From: DASQPR01 sp963836785
Lineage (GTDB): Bacteria > Actinomycetota > Actinomycetes > Mycobacteriales > Micromonosporaceae
NCBI GenBank assembly: GCA_963836785.1
Contig: CAWIKW010000006.1
Span: 310,001-374,000 of the forward strand
Direction: 5' to 3'
Length of the DNA stretch: 64,000 bases
The notes under the pieces: model-generated
What the model saw: only the letters and a program-made list of their open reading frames with translations
Databases searched by the model: none
Told to the model about the DNA's origin: nothing
Part shown: positions 17,073-26,118 of the stretch, piece after piece
Numbering within the stretch: position 1 is the first letter of the stretch
Layout: each line of letters starts with the position of its first letter
Program-made: the position numbers and the translations under genes

Positions 17073-17640
17073 TGCTCCGCGCCCGTCGCGCCCGTCGGGC
17101 GACGATGCGAGCGCGCACCAGGCCAACGTACTCGGCGCATTGGCGTTGGCCGTTGCCGACCAAACGGCGCAGGCCGTGGTCACGGCGACCGGGCAGTCCG
17201 CCACCGCGGCCGCGGCCCTGTCGGCGCTGCACGAATTCCTCGACCGGCCGACGCTGGACCAGATCCGCCGCGTCCTCGGCCTCACACCGTCGGGTGCCGT
17301 ACGGCTGATCGATCGGCTCGCCGAGGCCGGGCTGGTGACGCGGGGACCGGGCGCGGATGGCCGTACCCGCTCCGTGATCCTGACCGACGCCGGGCGACGC
17401 TCGGCCGAAGCCGGCGCGGCCGCGCGCCTGACCTACCTGCGCGACAGCCTCGCGACGCTGACCGCGGCCGAGCGCGAGACACTCGATCATCTGCTCGGTC
17501 GGGTGATGGCCGCCGTCGTCGACCGCAAGGACGGCGGGGCGTGGATCTGCCGCCACTGTGATCTCACCGGATGCGAGCGGTCGTCCGGGCGCTGCCCGGC
17601 GATGAACGCCGCCACGGTCAAGTACGCGCCGCCGACCTAG
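17065..17640 (+). CDS. MarR-family regulator with a cysteine-rich C-terminal motif
   Basis: About 191 residues from TTG 17065, overlapping the DUF3224 stop by eight bases; the open frame continues upstream to 16942, but that part shadows DUF3224. The winged helix is LDQIRRVLGLTPSGAVRLID followed by RLAEAGLVTRGPGADGRTRS. After the dimerisation helices comes WICRHCDLTGCERSSGRCP, a C-x2-C-x4-C-x6-C cluster that could bind zinc or an iron-sulfur centre, or act as a thiol switch. It probably controls its own operon through the inverted repeat in the promoter at 16636. The start codon is the least certain part. Confidence 0.78.
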   Translation: MANAPRPSRPSGDDASAHQANVLGALALAVADQTAQAVVTATGQSATAAAALSALHEFLDRPTLDQIRRVLGLTPSGAVRLIDRLAEAGLVTRGPGADGRTRSVILTDAGRRSAEAGAAARLTYLRDSLATLTAAERETLDHLLGRVMAAVVDRKDGGAWICRHCDLTGCERSSGRCPAMNAATVKYAPPT

Positions 17641-17655
17641 CACTCCGGGGTCGAT

Positions 17656-18048
17656 TCATCCCTGCGCGTCGAGATACGCCTTCGAGACGCGCTTGGGCGC
17701 CTGCTTGATCCACGCCTCGACGATCAGTTCTTCCAGCTCGGGCACCCCGATGCGATCGAGTCGCACGAGGATCGCCGGATAACCGTCGAAGTGCGGAGTC
17801 GTGAAATAGACGTCCGGATCGTCGGCGATCAACGCTTCCTTCGCTCCGATATCGGGCACGCGTGCACCGAGGATCGGGCCGTCGGGCGCCGAGTCGCCGA
17901 GTGCGTCCAGGTCGCTTTTGCGTAGCGGCCGCTCCCACACGAAGCCTTTGTCCTTCACGCGCCAGTCACGCAGCCCGTCGCGGCCCTGCCGCTCGAACGT
18001 CTCCGGCAGGCCGAGCGCGATCGTCCGTACGTCATCCCAGGTCGCCAT
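17656..18048 (-). CDS. MmcQ/YjbR family protein
   Basis: 130 residues. The N terminus TWDDVRTIALGLPETFER and the later RVKDKGFVWERP, then DPDVYFTTPHFDGYPAILVRLDRI and ELEELIVEAWIKQAPKRV, match the MmcQ/YjbR (CyaY-like fold) family. These are small proteins sometimes described as DNA-binding; the role is unproven. It stands alone, convergent with the MarR gene and divergent from the AraC gene. Confidence 0.88.
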   Translation of the reverse strand: MATWDDVRTIALGLPETFERQGRDGLRDWRVKDKGFVWERPLRKSDLDALGDSAPDGPILGARVPDIGAKEALIADDPDVYFTTPHFDGYPAILVRLDRIGVPELEELIVEAWIKQAPKRVSKAYLDAQG

Positions 18049-18151
18049 GGCGTCTAAAACCTACGACGTCCGGTACGTGCGCGCACGGTCACGACGCCAT
18101 CCGGTCGGCTTGCCCGCGTCCGCCGGCGCCTCGCGGGCGTATCGTCGGGCA

Positions 18152-18628
18152 ATGACCCGGGCAGTTTCCGGTACGGTGCCGGTCGGGTTGCTCGCCCACC
18201 TGCGTCGGGCGCGCGACCACATGGACCGCCAGTACCAGGCCGAGCTCGACCTCGACCAGGTGGCCCGCGTCGCCGGCGTCTCGAAGTATCACTTCGCCCG
18301 GTCTTTCGAGGCGACGTACGGCGAGACGCCGATGCGCTACCTGACCCGTCGCCGTATCGAACGCGCGCAGGACCTTCTGCGGGTGGCGAACCTGACCGTG
18401 ACCGAGGTCTGCATGCTCGTCGGTTTTTCGAGCCTCGGATCGTTCTCGACACGGTTCACGAAGCTCGTCGGTGAGACGCCGACGGCGTATCGCGATCGCT
18501 GGGCCGCACGAGGTGGACCGCACGTGCCCGGCTGCTACCTGTTCATGCGCGGCGTGTGGGATCACGACGGCACGACCGGCCGGCGCGCGCGCACTCGCGA
18601 CGTCGCCGATCATGCCACGAGCGAGTGA
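18152..18628 (+). CDS. AraC-family regulator, DNA-binding domain only
   Basis: 158 residues from ATG 18152; the open frame reaches back to 17918 but that part shadows the MmcQ gene. It is a stand-alone AraC double helix-turn-helix: LDQVARVAGVSKYHFARSFE, then RIERAQDLLRVANLTVTEVC and VGFSSLGSFSTRFTKLVGETPTAYRDR. There is no sensor domain; after the HTH comes a short tail. The VOC gene starts 66 bp downstream in the same direction; AraC plus VOC pairs are common in actinobacteria, so it likely activates that gene. Confidence 0.88.
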   Translation: MTRAVSGTVPVGLLAHLRRARDHMDRQYQAELDLDQVARVAGVSKYHFARSFEATYGETPMRYLTRRRIERAQDLLRVANLTVTEVCMLVGFSSLGSFSTRFTKLVGETPTAYRDRWAARGGPHVPGCYLFMRGVWDHDGTTGRRARTRDVADHATSE

Positions 18629-18694
18629 GCGCGCCACGGGAGTCAGCAATCTGAAAGAAGCCCGGCGGCCGGTCGTACGCCTACCGTGAGAGGC

Positions 18695-19135
18695 ATGATT
18701 ACCAACGTTTCGCTCGTCACGGTTTACTGCCTCGATCAAGACGAGGCTCGCGACTTCTACGTGAACACACTCGGCTTCGTGCCGAATACCGACGCCACCA
18801 TGGGCGAGGACTTCCGCTGGGTCAGCATCAACCATCCCAACCAGCCGGAGCTGCAGGTCACTCTCATGACACCCGGGCCGCCGCTCGACCCGGAGTTCGC
18901 GGGCCAGATCCGCGAGCAGCTCGAAAAGGGGCAGATGGGCGGCCTCGGACTGAAGGTCGACGACTGCCACAAGACGTACGACGAGCTGACCGCGAAGGGC
19001 GTCACGTTCCTGCAGCCGCCGTCGGACCGCCCGTACGGTGTCGAAGCGGTCATGCGCGACAACTCCGGTAACTGGCTCGTCCTGGTGGAGCCGCGCGAAT
19101 TCGATCCGGCCGAACTCGCCAAGTTCGAGTTCTGA
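18695..19135 (+). CDS. Glyoxalase/bleomycin-resistance (VOC) family protein
   Basis: 146 residues from ATG 18695; an in-frame GTG at 18686 would add three. Two beta-alpha-beta-beta-beta modules are visible: VTVYCLDQDEARDFYVNTLGF and GLGLKVDDCHKTYDELTAKG, ending in VMRDNSGNWLVLVEP. Metal-ligand positions are partly kept (E in the last strand). VOC members include glyoxalases, dioxygenases and resistance proteins that bind drugs. It follows an AraC regulator, so expression is probably inducible. The substrate cannot be read from sequence. Confidence 0.88.
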   Translation: MITNVSLVTVYCLDQDEARDFYVNTLGFVPNTDATMGEDFRWVSINHPNQPELQVTLMTPGPPLDPEFAGQIREQLEKGQMGGLGLKVDDCHKTYDELTAKGVTFLQPPSDRPYGVEAVMRDNSGNWLVLVEPREFDPAELAKFEF

Positions 19136-19146
19136 CCGGACACCCG

Positions 19147-22100
19147 TTACGAGGCGGTGCGGCGCGCGCGGGCCTGGTCGATGGCGTCGGACAGTCGCTG
19201 CTCGATCCGGGCACCGTTGCGGCGGAAGCCGAGTTCGTCGCGGGCCTCCTGCTTCAGCTCCAGATCGGTGCGGAGTAGGCCGTCCGAGGTGATCCACTCG
19301 ATGATCGCGAGCAACTCCTCGTCGCTGTAGTCCCCGATCGGCGCGCCGAAGCTGGCCGCCGGTCGTGGTCCACGGCGGTGGCCGGGGACATGATCGCCGA
19401 TCGCGATATCGACCGGAGCCTCCGAACCGTCCATCGCCGCCGCTGCGCCGCGCGCGGTCGCCGGCCGCCCGGCGACGGTCGCCGCTTCGGCGCTGGCGGC
19501 GGCCGGGGTGCCGTCTCCGGTCGACTCAACCGGCCGGGCGTCGGCACGATCGGCGGCGTAGACGGCCGCTTCGTACGCGGCCCGGATCCGGGCGATCTCC
19601 CGGTCGGGGTTGCGGAACCAGTCGGTCGACCACGTCCGGTGGAAGCGCCAGCCCAGCCGCTCCAGCTGTTCCTGACGAAGCCGGTCCCGCGACCGGGTGG
19701 TCGGCGCCGCGTGGTACGTGGCGCCGTCCGTCTCGATCGCGAGCACCATGCGGCCGGGCTTCGTCGGGTGCTTCGCGGCGAAATCGATGAAGTAGCCCGC
19801 CACACCGAGCTGACACTCCACGTCGATACCGACCGCGCGCAGGCGGTCACGTACCTGGATCTCCAACGGGTTCAGGGCCAGGTTGTCTCGAACGGCCGCG
19901 GCCGGCAGCACCGCGTCGCCGGCCGCGTAGCGCAGGAAGTCGCCCAGCCGCCGCGCGCCGTCGGCCGCGAGCTTCGATGAATCGAGATCGTCCGGATGGA
20001 AGCCGGCGACCACGGTCATATGCCGCTTGGCGCGAGTGATCGCGACGTTCAGCCGACGCTCGCCGCCGGCAACGTTCAGCGGCCCGAACCGGTGCATCAT
20101 CCGACCACGGCTCTTGCCGTACCCGATCGCAAGGATGATCGCGTCCCGCTCGTCGCCCTGCACACGTTCGAGGTTCTTGATGAAATAGGGCTCCGGCCCG
20201 GCGCGGTCGAACCAATCCCGCGCGTCCGGCTCGTTGCGCAGCCGGACGTTCAGTGCCTCTTCGATGCGGTTCGCGTGCGTGATCCCCATCGTGATCACTC
20301 CGAGCGATTCGCTCGGCCGTCGCCGGGCGTGACCGATCATCAGATCGACCACCCGGCGCACTTCCTGCGGCGACGAGCCGTCTTTCGACTCGGCCCCGTC
20401 GACGAGTACGAACTCGATCGGCGACGTCACGGCCGTGCCGGGGAACGTGACCATCCGGTTGTCGTAGAAGAACGCATTCGACGGCGCGATCAGCCGCGCG
20501 TCCTGGCTGCGGTAGTGCCAGCCGAGGTAGTACTCGTGGGCCAGGGTCCGGCCGAGCGCGCGGTTGAACGCCTCCAACACCGACTCGGCGTCCTGCGTCA
20601 GCAGGTCCCGCTCCACGTCCTCCTCGGTGTCCACCGCGGCTTCGAAGAACGCCGTCGGCGGCAACTGCTTCGAATCGCCCGCGATCACCGCCGCGCGGGC
20701 GCGGGCGACCGACGGAATCGCCTCGGCCGGCTGCACCTGGCTCGCTTCGTCAAAGATGACAACGTCGAAGAGCTGCTCGGCCGGCAGCAACTGCGACACG
20801 AGCAGCGGTGACATCGCCCAACACGGCTTCGCCGCGAGCAACACGTCCGGCGCGGACCGCACCAGGTCGCGGAGTGGTTTCAACCGGCGCTTCTTGGACA
20901 ACTCGCGGCTGAGATAGAGGTCCTGCTCCATATGACGGGTACGGACGTCGGTCAGGCGCTCGGCCACGCGGCGGCGAGCGCGCTGCCGGTTCGCCGCGGC
21001 GTGCGCGTGGTCGGTGGCGATGAAATCGTCCGCCACGGCGCCGTGGGCCGCGCCGTCGAACGACGCCAGATGCGGGTCGGCCAACACCATCCGATCGTGG
21101 ATCGCCTGAAGCCACACGGCGTCGAACGCCTCGACGACGAGGCGTGCACGACGGTCGGCCGGCCAGGTCGGCGCGACCCGCGCGAGCCAGCCGAGCAGGT
21201 CGCCGAGCCCGACGGCGCGAAGTTCGGCGTCGAGACGATTCATCCGGGCCACGACGTGCGCACCGCTTGGGTCGCTCGACAACTCGCCCATCATCTGCGC
21301 CAGAGCGGCCCAGTCGCGCGATGCGAGATCACCGGCGGCCAGCAGGCCACCGAGTTCCACCAGCAGTGCCTGCGCGGTGTCGTTGGCTGCGATCACGCCG
21401 CCGAGATCGGGCTGAGCGGGCGGTCGTACCCGCGAAATGCGCCACCACTCGGCCGCAACCGCCGCAACCTCTCGCAACTCGGTGGCGAGATCGCCACCGC
21501 GACCCCCGAACCGCAGCGCGGCGGCCTGCCGGCGCAGGCGCCGTCGCTGCCACCAGCCGAGCGAGTCGCCGCCGGCGAGTTTGCCGTCCGAGTGGCGGGA
21601 GGCCGCGGCGATCAGCCGAGGTAGATCCTGGTCATAGATGTCCGGACGCCATCGGGCCGCGACCGCGGCGGTGCGCGCGCAAATCGCGACCATCGCGGCG
21701 GCCTCGGCCGGCGTTCGCGGGTCGGCGAAGCCGAGCGCCGCTGCGACTCCGCCTGCCTGCTGGTGCAGCTCCGCGAGCCAGCCTCGGACCTGGTCGACGG
21801 CTTCACGGGCGCGCGCCGCCGCCGTGTCCGACTGGAACTGCGCGACCGACCATGGTCCGCGCCGCCCCGGGTCCAGGCCGCCGATCACTACGAGCTCGCC
21901 GAGCGCACCCCGGATCCGGTCGGCGCGATCAACATCGAGGCCGTCGACGGCGTCCCGCCCCAGCCGTACGTCCGATCGTGCCTCCGGCGCCACGCCGAGC
22001 AGGGCGGTCTGCGCCGCGTGAACCGACATGTCCCATGGCGGCCGTGGCCGGTGCATCGCTGCGTCGTGCTCAATCAGTGCCGCCCGGTCGCGTTCGAAAC

Positions 22101-23478
22101 GTGTGTGTAGCCGGGTGTAGTCGACGGCCTCGATGGTCCGGGCGCTTTCGATCGCGTCGCGGAACTGTTCGTAGACCTTCGTACGGTTCGCGGCGGTGAC
22201 GTGCAGATCGAGGGTGAGTTCGTCGAGGCCGGCGTCGGCAAGGCGGCCCAGCACGGCATCGATGGCGGCCCGCTTCTCGGCGACGAACAGCACCGTCCGG
22301 CCGCGGGCCGCGAACGTGGCAATGATGTTGCTGATCGTCTGCGACTTTCCGGTGCCCGGTGGACCCTGCACGACCAGGTTGCGCCCGGCCAGCGCCGCGT
22401 TGATCACGTAATTCTGCGACGGGTCGGCGTCGAGCACGAGAAACTCGTCGGCCGCCGGCGTGCGATCCGGCTGGTCCATGGTGACCTCGCCGACCGGCCG
22501 CCGGATGCGTTCGATCGCGCCGAGGTCGCCGGCCATCGCCGCGACCAGATCGTTGTCCGCGAACGCATCCGCGTTGTCGAGCAGATCCTGGTGCATGGCG
22601 AGCTTTGCGTAGTGGAACGTGCCGACGAGCGCGCCGGCGACGATGCGGAAATCGGGTACGTCGGCGAGCGCGCCGCTGAGCTTGGCCAACGCCTCGTCGA
22701 CGCGATCCGGATCGTCCACGATGTCGTTGAGATCGGCGATCAGCTCGGGGTCGATGTCGACCCGGAATGTCGAGCGTAGATAGTGGAGCAGCACCGGGCT
22801 GATCTCCACGTCCCGATCCGCGGTCAGGTCGAAGTCGTCGCGGCCGGGTCGGCGCGTGACCGCGACGTCGCGAAGCAGCACCGGCGCACGGATCTCGCGT
22901 CGACCGATGTGGTCGGTGTCGCTGGCACCGTCAATGACCGCCTCGGTCGTGGTGCCCGCCTCAGGTGCGCTGGCAGCGTCGGTGGGCGGATCGCTGGCGG
23001 GTCGCCCGCGCCAGCGGCCGCGCCGCGGCACGTCGCCGGTCGAGCGGAAGTCGGTCCAGGTCGCGAACCCGTACGCCAGCCGGCCGATCCGTACGCCGCG
23101 CTCCTCGTCGTATTCCTTGATGCGCCGTCGGATCGACTCGGCCGTCTTGGCCGCTGCCTGGTAGGCCGCCTCGTCCCGGAACAACTGCCGCAGCCGTACG
23201 GTCTCGCCGCGCAGCAGCCGAGCGAGCGCGATCGGGTCTGCGTGACCGTCCGTGGTGCCGGCTGGGTCGTCGGCTCCGTCGGCGGTCGGGTCGCCGTCGG
23301 TGGTCCGATCGCCGTCGGCGTCGGCGGTCGAGCCCAGAAGGATCTTTCCGCGGTCCTTGCAGTAGAGCAGCTCGTTACGGCCGGTCTTGTCGATGAGCGT
23401 GTCGGCCCAGACGCTCGCCGCACGGACGGCGGCGACGTGGCCGGTCTCCTGCTCGGCCGGCGGGCCGGGGGCGGTCAT
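19147..23478 (-). CDS. DUF4011 / superfamily 1 helicase / MTES_1575-like nuclease fusion (Hhe-like)
   Basis: About 1,443 residues from ATG 23478; an in-frame ATG at 23550 would add 24 without family features. The N terminus WADTLIDKTGRNELLYCKD is DUF4011-like. The helicase core has Walker A VVQGPPGTGKSQTISN at about residue 370, Walker B VVIFDEASQ at about 905, RVQGDERDAIILAIGYGKS near 1,110 and NVAITRAKRHMTVVAG near 1,145. Then comes a Vsr/MTES_1575 restriction-endonuclease-like domain with LAIETDGATYHAAPTTRSRD followed by LGWRFHRTWSTDWF (about 1,240-1,290), and a small C-terminal domain. This DUF4011-helicase-nuclease order matches a known class of single-gene anti-phage proteins (Hhe-type), which makes defence the best guess. 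A disordered, acidic Asp/Gly/Thr-rich insert splits the N-terminal part. It stands alone between the VOC and phospholipase D genes. Confidence 0.85.
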   Translation of the reverse strand: MTAPGPPAEQETGHVAAVRAASVWADTLIDKTGRNELLYCKDRGKILLGSTADADGDRTTDGDPTADGADDPAGTTDGHADPIALARLLRGETVRLRQLFRDEAAYQAAAKTAESIRRRIKEYDEERGVRIGRLAYGFATWTDFRSTGDVPRRGRWRGRPASDPPTDAASAPEAGTTTEAVIDGASDTDHIGRREIRAPVLLRDVAVTRRPGRDDFDLTADRDVEISPVLLHYLRSTFRVDIDPELIADLNDIVDDPDRVDEALAKLSGALADVPDFRIVAGALVGTFHYAKLAMHQDLLDNADAFADNDLVAAMAGDLGAIERIRRPVGEVTMDQPDRTPAADEFLVLDADPSQNYVINAALAGRNLVVQGPPGTGKSQTISNIIATFAARGRTVLFVAEKRAAIDAVLGRLADAGLDELTLDLHVTAANRTKVYEQFRDAIESARTIEAVDYTRLHTRFERDRAALIEHDAAMHRPRPPWDMSVHAAQTALLGVAPEARSDVRLGRDAVDGLDVDRADRIRGALGELVVIGGLDPGRRGPWSVAQFQSDTAAARAREAVDQVRGWLAELHQQAGGVAAALGFADPRTPAEAAAMVAICARTAAVAARWRPDIYDQDLPRLIAAASRHSDGKLAGGDSLGWWQRRRLRRQAAALRFGGRGGDLATELREVAAVAAEWWRISRVRPPAQPDLGGVIAANDTAQALLVELGGLLAAGDLASRDWAALAQMMGELSSDPSGAHVVARMNRLDAELRAVGLGDLLGWLARVAPTWPADRRARLVVEAFDAVWLQAIHDRMVLADPHLASFDGAAHGAVADDFIATDHAHAAANRQRARRRVAERLTDVRTRHMEQDLYLSRELSKKRRLKPLRDLVRSAPDVLLAAKPCWAMSPLLVSQLLPAEQLFDVVIFDEASQVQPAEAIPSVARARAAVIAGDSKQLPPTAFFEAAVDTEEDVERDLLTQDAESVLEAFNRALGRTLAHEYYLGWHYRSQDARLIAPSNAFFYDNRMVTFPGTAVTSPIEFVLVDGAESKDGSSPQEVRRVVDLMIGHARRRPSESLGVITMGITHANRIEEALNVRLRNEPDARDWFDRAGPEPYFIKNLERVQGDERDAIILAIGYGKSRGRMMHRFGPLNVAGGERRLNVAITRAKRHMTVVAGFHPDDLDSSKLAADGARRLGDFLRYAAGDAVLPAAAVRDNLALNPLEIQVRDRLRAVGIDVECQLGVAGYFIDFAAKHPTKPGRMVLAIETDGATYHAAPTTRSRDRLRQEQLERLGWRFHRTWSTDWFRNPDREIARIRAAYEAAVYAADRADARPVESTGDGTPAAASAEAATVAGRPATARGAAAAMDGSEAPVDIAIGDHVPGHRRGPRPAASFGAPIGDYSDEELLAIIEWITSDGLLRTDLELKQEARDELGFRRNGARIEQRLSDAIDQARARRTAS

Positions 23479-23625
23479 CCGTCTAGTGTCTCCAATCCAT
23501 GCACGCGACCGGTCACCTCGCCCCGGCGTTTCGCCCGCCGGAGTCGACAATTGCGCCGTACCGGCCGGTCCACAGCGGCTCGGGGCCGACGCGAGCAGTC
23601 CGGGACCGATGCAAGCGTGGCGGGT

Positions 23626-25245
23626 TCAGAATTGCCGCGCCCGCCGCAGCCGGCGCGGCCGGCCATCCGGATCGGCGATCAGATGATAAATCGGAGTCGC
23701 CAGTGCGGCGGTCGCGGCGCCGATGTGCGGCACGCTGTATCGGCGCAGCCGACCCGGCGGCCGCGGACCCATGCGGCCGGCGGCGTACCACGTGTCGAGC
23801 CGTGCCGCTGCCTGCGCGTACGCCGCGAACGCCCCGGCCGCGGACACCAGATCGGCATCGTCGCCCGCGCCACGCTCCAGGTGCTCGCGATGGAGCCCGA
23901 GCCGCAGCGCGCGACCGAAGTCCGTACCGCCGTCTTCGTCCATGACCGCGCACGACAACTCCGAATCGTGCGTCCACGACCGCAGGTTGACGTTGTCCGA
24001 GCCGACGCACGTCCAGACGTCGTCCATTACGCACGCTTTGGCGTGGACGTAGATCGGCGTGCCGAGCGCGTTCTCGATGCCGTACACGGCGACTCGCTCG
24101 GGCGCGGCACGGTGCAGGATCCGCAGGGCCTTAGCGCGCCCGATGTCCTGCGCCGCGCCGGACAGGCCGGTCTGATCCGGGTGCATCGGGACCACACCGA
24201 TCATGTGCAGCTTCGGCCGCCGCGCCAGCACGTCCGCGAACCGGGTCGCGATCTCGACCGACCAGAGGTACTGATCCTCCAGGTAGATGAGCGACTCGAC
24301 GCGATCGAGCGCCCGCAGGTAGGCCCGCGCGATGCTGCGCTCACCGTCCGGCGCGAACGGAAAACCCATCCGCCGGTACGGATATGTGCGCAGCACCTGT
24401 ACAACGCGACCGCCGGCCCGACCCGGATCGGGTGTCTGCGCCGGCATCGGGTCGGCCTTCGTGTCCTCGCGAGCCACGAGGTCGTGCAGGCGCCGGAGCG
24501 GGCTGCGGGTCAACGGGCTCGGGTCGGTCCAGCGCTCGCGGAACGACGCTTCGACGTCGCCGACGGCCGGACCGCGAATCGCCAGTTGAACGTCGTGCCA
24601 CGGTGGCCGGTCGCCGTAGCGCTCGGAGATGCGCAGCGGCTGGGCGTCGCCGTGGTGGCGTTCGTCGTCGGCCCGGCTGTGGCATAGGTCGATGCCGCCG
24701 ACGTACGCGACGTCGAGTTCCGGCCGGCCGGGATGGCGTACGACGACGATCTTCTGGTGGTGCGAGCCACCCGTACGCACCCGCATGTCGCGCAGGCACT
24801 CGCCGCCGGCGGCCTCGATCTCGTCGCCGAGATGGTCGTTCTCCTGCGCGCTGAAGGCGAGCTTGTCCCAGTGCGACCGCCAGACGAGTCCCTTGACGAT
24901 GACGCCGCGCGACGCCGCCGCGCACAGCACCCGCGACACCTCGGTGCCGTACCCGTCGAGCCGCTCACTCGGGTCGCCGCGCCAGTCGGTGAACATGACG
25001 AGGTCGCCGGCGACGGTAGCCTGCAGCGTCTCGAGCAGTTCGGCGAAGTACACCGAGCCGTGCACGAGCGGTCGTACGTCGTTGCCGATCGTGTACGCCC
25101 GGCCATCGCCCCGCCGCCGGTCGACCGTGGTGAACGCGTTGCCGCGTCCGTCGGCGTCAAGAAGCCAGCCGTCGGGCGTCGTGCGCGGGGACGCGGCAGC
25201 GTCGAGCGATCCAACCACGCTGGGTAATTCCACATCGCGGCGCAT
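23626..25245 (-). CDS. Phospholipase D-family protein with two HKD motifs
   Basis: 539 residues. The first catalytic motif is GGSHHQKIVVVRHPGRPELDVAYVGG (HxKxxxxD-type; about residue 160) and the second YVHAKACVMDDVWTCVGSDN (about residue 400). Conserved context such as YLEDQYLW fits PLD/cardiolipin-synthase-like enzymes that hydrolyse or transfer phosphatidyl groups. There is no signal peptide, so it acts in the cytosol or at the inner face. It follows the helicase-nuclease in the same direction with about 150 bp between. PLD-type proteins sometimes serve as defence nucleases, but this one has the long eukaryote-like PLD layout, so phospholipid metabolism is more likely. Confidence 0.88.
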   Translation of the reverse strand: MRRDVELPSVVGSLDAAASPRTTPDGWLLDADGRGNAFTTVDRRRGDGRAYTIGNDVRPLVHGSVYFAELLETLQATVAGDLVMFTDWRGDPSERLDGYGTEVSRVLCAAASRGVIVKGLVWRSHWDKLAFSAQENDHLGDEIEAAGGECLRDMRVRTGGSHHQKIVVVRHPGRPELDVAYVGGIDLCHSRADDERHHGDAQPLRISERYGDRPPWHDVQLAIRGPAVGDVEASFRERWTDPSPLTRSPLRRLHDLVAREDTKADPMPAQTPDPGRAGGRVVQVLRTYPYRRMGFPFAPDGERSIARAYLRALDRVESLIYLEDQYLWSVEIATRFADVLARRPKLHMIGVVPMHPDQTGLSGAAQDIGRAKALRILHRAAPERVAVYGIENALGTPIYVHAKACVMDDVWTCVGSDNVNLRSWTHDSELSCAVMDEDGGTDFGRALRLGLHREHLERGAGDDADLVSAAGAFAAYAQAAARLDTWYAAGRMGPRPPGRLRRYSVPHIGAATAALATPIYHLIADPDGRPRRLRRARQF

Positions 25246-25345
25246 GCCAAACGCCGAACGACAAACATCGCACGATTAAAACGCGGCGGATCGGGGTAGT
25301 CACGCGTTGTCATCGCGTTCCATGAGTCGTCAGGAGGCGACCCCC

Positions 25346-25987
25346 ATGTTCGGCAGACATACCACGACCACCACCGACCCGGACGGCACCGTGGTCGACG
25401 AGCGTGGCGAACGGTACGTGAGCTCGCCCGACGGCACGCGGGCCGACACCGTGCCGGGCCGATTGCGCGGTACCGGGCGATGGAACCGCAAGCCGGCCGT
25501 CACCGAAGGCGCCGCGGAGCAGCGTGAAGCGAACGCGGCCCAAGAGGCGGCCGCGGAGCAGGCGGCCAACGACCGGACCGGGATGTTGCCGGCCGGCGAG
25601 CCGGTCGCCGAGCCCGATACCGAACCGGTCGGCGAGCGGGTCGCGGACTCGAAGCGCTGGGCCCACGTCAGTGGCGTGGCGACCCTGTCGCTGATCGTCG
25701 GCACCCTGGCGGTGGCGGCGACGCTGACCGGACTGCTCGCTCCGATCGGCTTCGCCGCCGGCGTGCTCGCCATCCTGATCGGGATCGTCGCGCTTTACGC
25801 CGTGCGGCGCCCCGGCGTCACCGGCCACACGCTCGTCGGCCTAGGGGTTCTGTTCGGGCTCGTCGCGATCGTCCTATCCGTCTTGGCCATGAACGACTCC
25901 GTGTCCTGGCTGTCGAGCAAGACCGATGAGATCACGTCCGTCCACAACTGGCTCAACGACCACATGCACTGGCTGCGCCGCTGGTAG
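25346..25987 (+). CDS. Membrane protein with a charged N-terminal region and three hydrophobic spans
   Basis: 213 residues from ATG 25346, preceded by AGGAGG eight bases upstream; the frame back to 25307 has no such site. Residues about 1-110 are hydrophilic and rich in Ala, Glu, Arg and Thr. Then come about three hydrophobic spans (VATLSLIVGTLAVAATLTGLL, IGFAAGVLAILIGIVALYAV and HTLVGLGVLFGLVAIVLSVL) and a short amphipathic tail with tryptophans. The layout matches DUF4190-like small actinobacterial proteins, but I cannot confirm the family. It is followed directly by a strong hairpin terminator. Confidence 0.65.
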   Translation: MFGRHTTTTTDPDGTVVDERGERYVSSPDGTRADTVPGRLRGTGRWNRKPAVTEGAAEQREANAAQEAAAEQAANDRTGMLPAGEPVAEPDTEPVGERVADSKRWAHVSGVATLSLIVGTLAVAATLTGLLAPIGFAAGVLAILIGIVALYAVRRPGVTGHTLVGLGVLFGLVAIVLSVLAMNDSVSWLSSKTDEITSVHNWLNDHMHWLRRW

Positions 25988-26011
25988 GCGTACGCCCGCC
26001 GAGAGCACCAT

Positions 26012-26047
26012 GCGGGCGCGTCGAGGCTTCGGCCTCGGCGCGCCCGC
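26012..26047 (+). terminator. Strong hairpin terminator after the membrane-protein gene
   Basis: GCGGGCGCG-TCGAGGC, a TTCG loop, then GCCTCG-G-CGCGCCCGC form a 16-base-pair stem with one wobble pair. It begins 24 bases after the stop at 25987. No T-run follows, which is common for actinobacterial terminators. Confidence 0.8.
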
Positions 26048-26083
26048 GTCGTTGTGGGATGCGCCACCCAGGTCCGAGAAAAC

Positions 26084-26112
26084 TTGTTAACCCAGGTTGA
26101 TAAACCTAGGTT
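26084..26112 (+). promoter_or_regulatory. Promoter with two operator palindromes for MarR
   Basis: TTGTTA (26084-26089), a 17-base spacer and TAGGTT (26107-26112) make a promoter whose start would fall on the ATG at 26119, so the mRNA is probably leaderless. The perfect palindrome AACCTAGGTT (26103-26112) and a near copy AACCCAGGTT (26089-26098) sit between and over the promoter boxes, 14 bp apart. This is the classic position for autorepression by the MarR protein encoded next. Confidence 0.7.
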
Positions 26113-26118
26113 GAAGAT

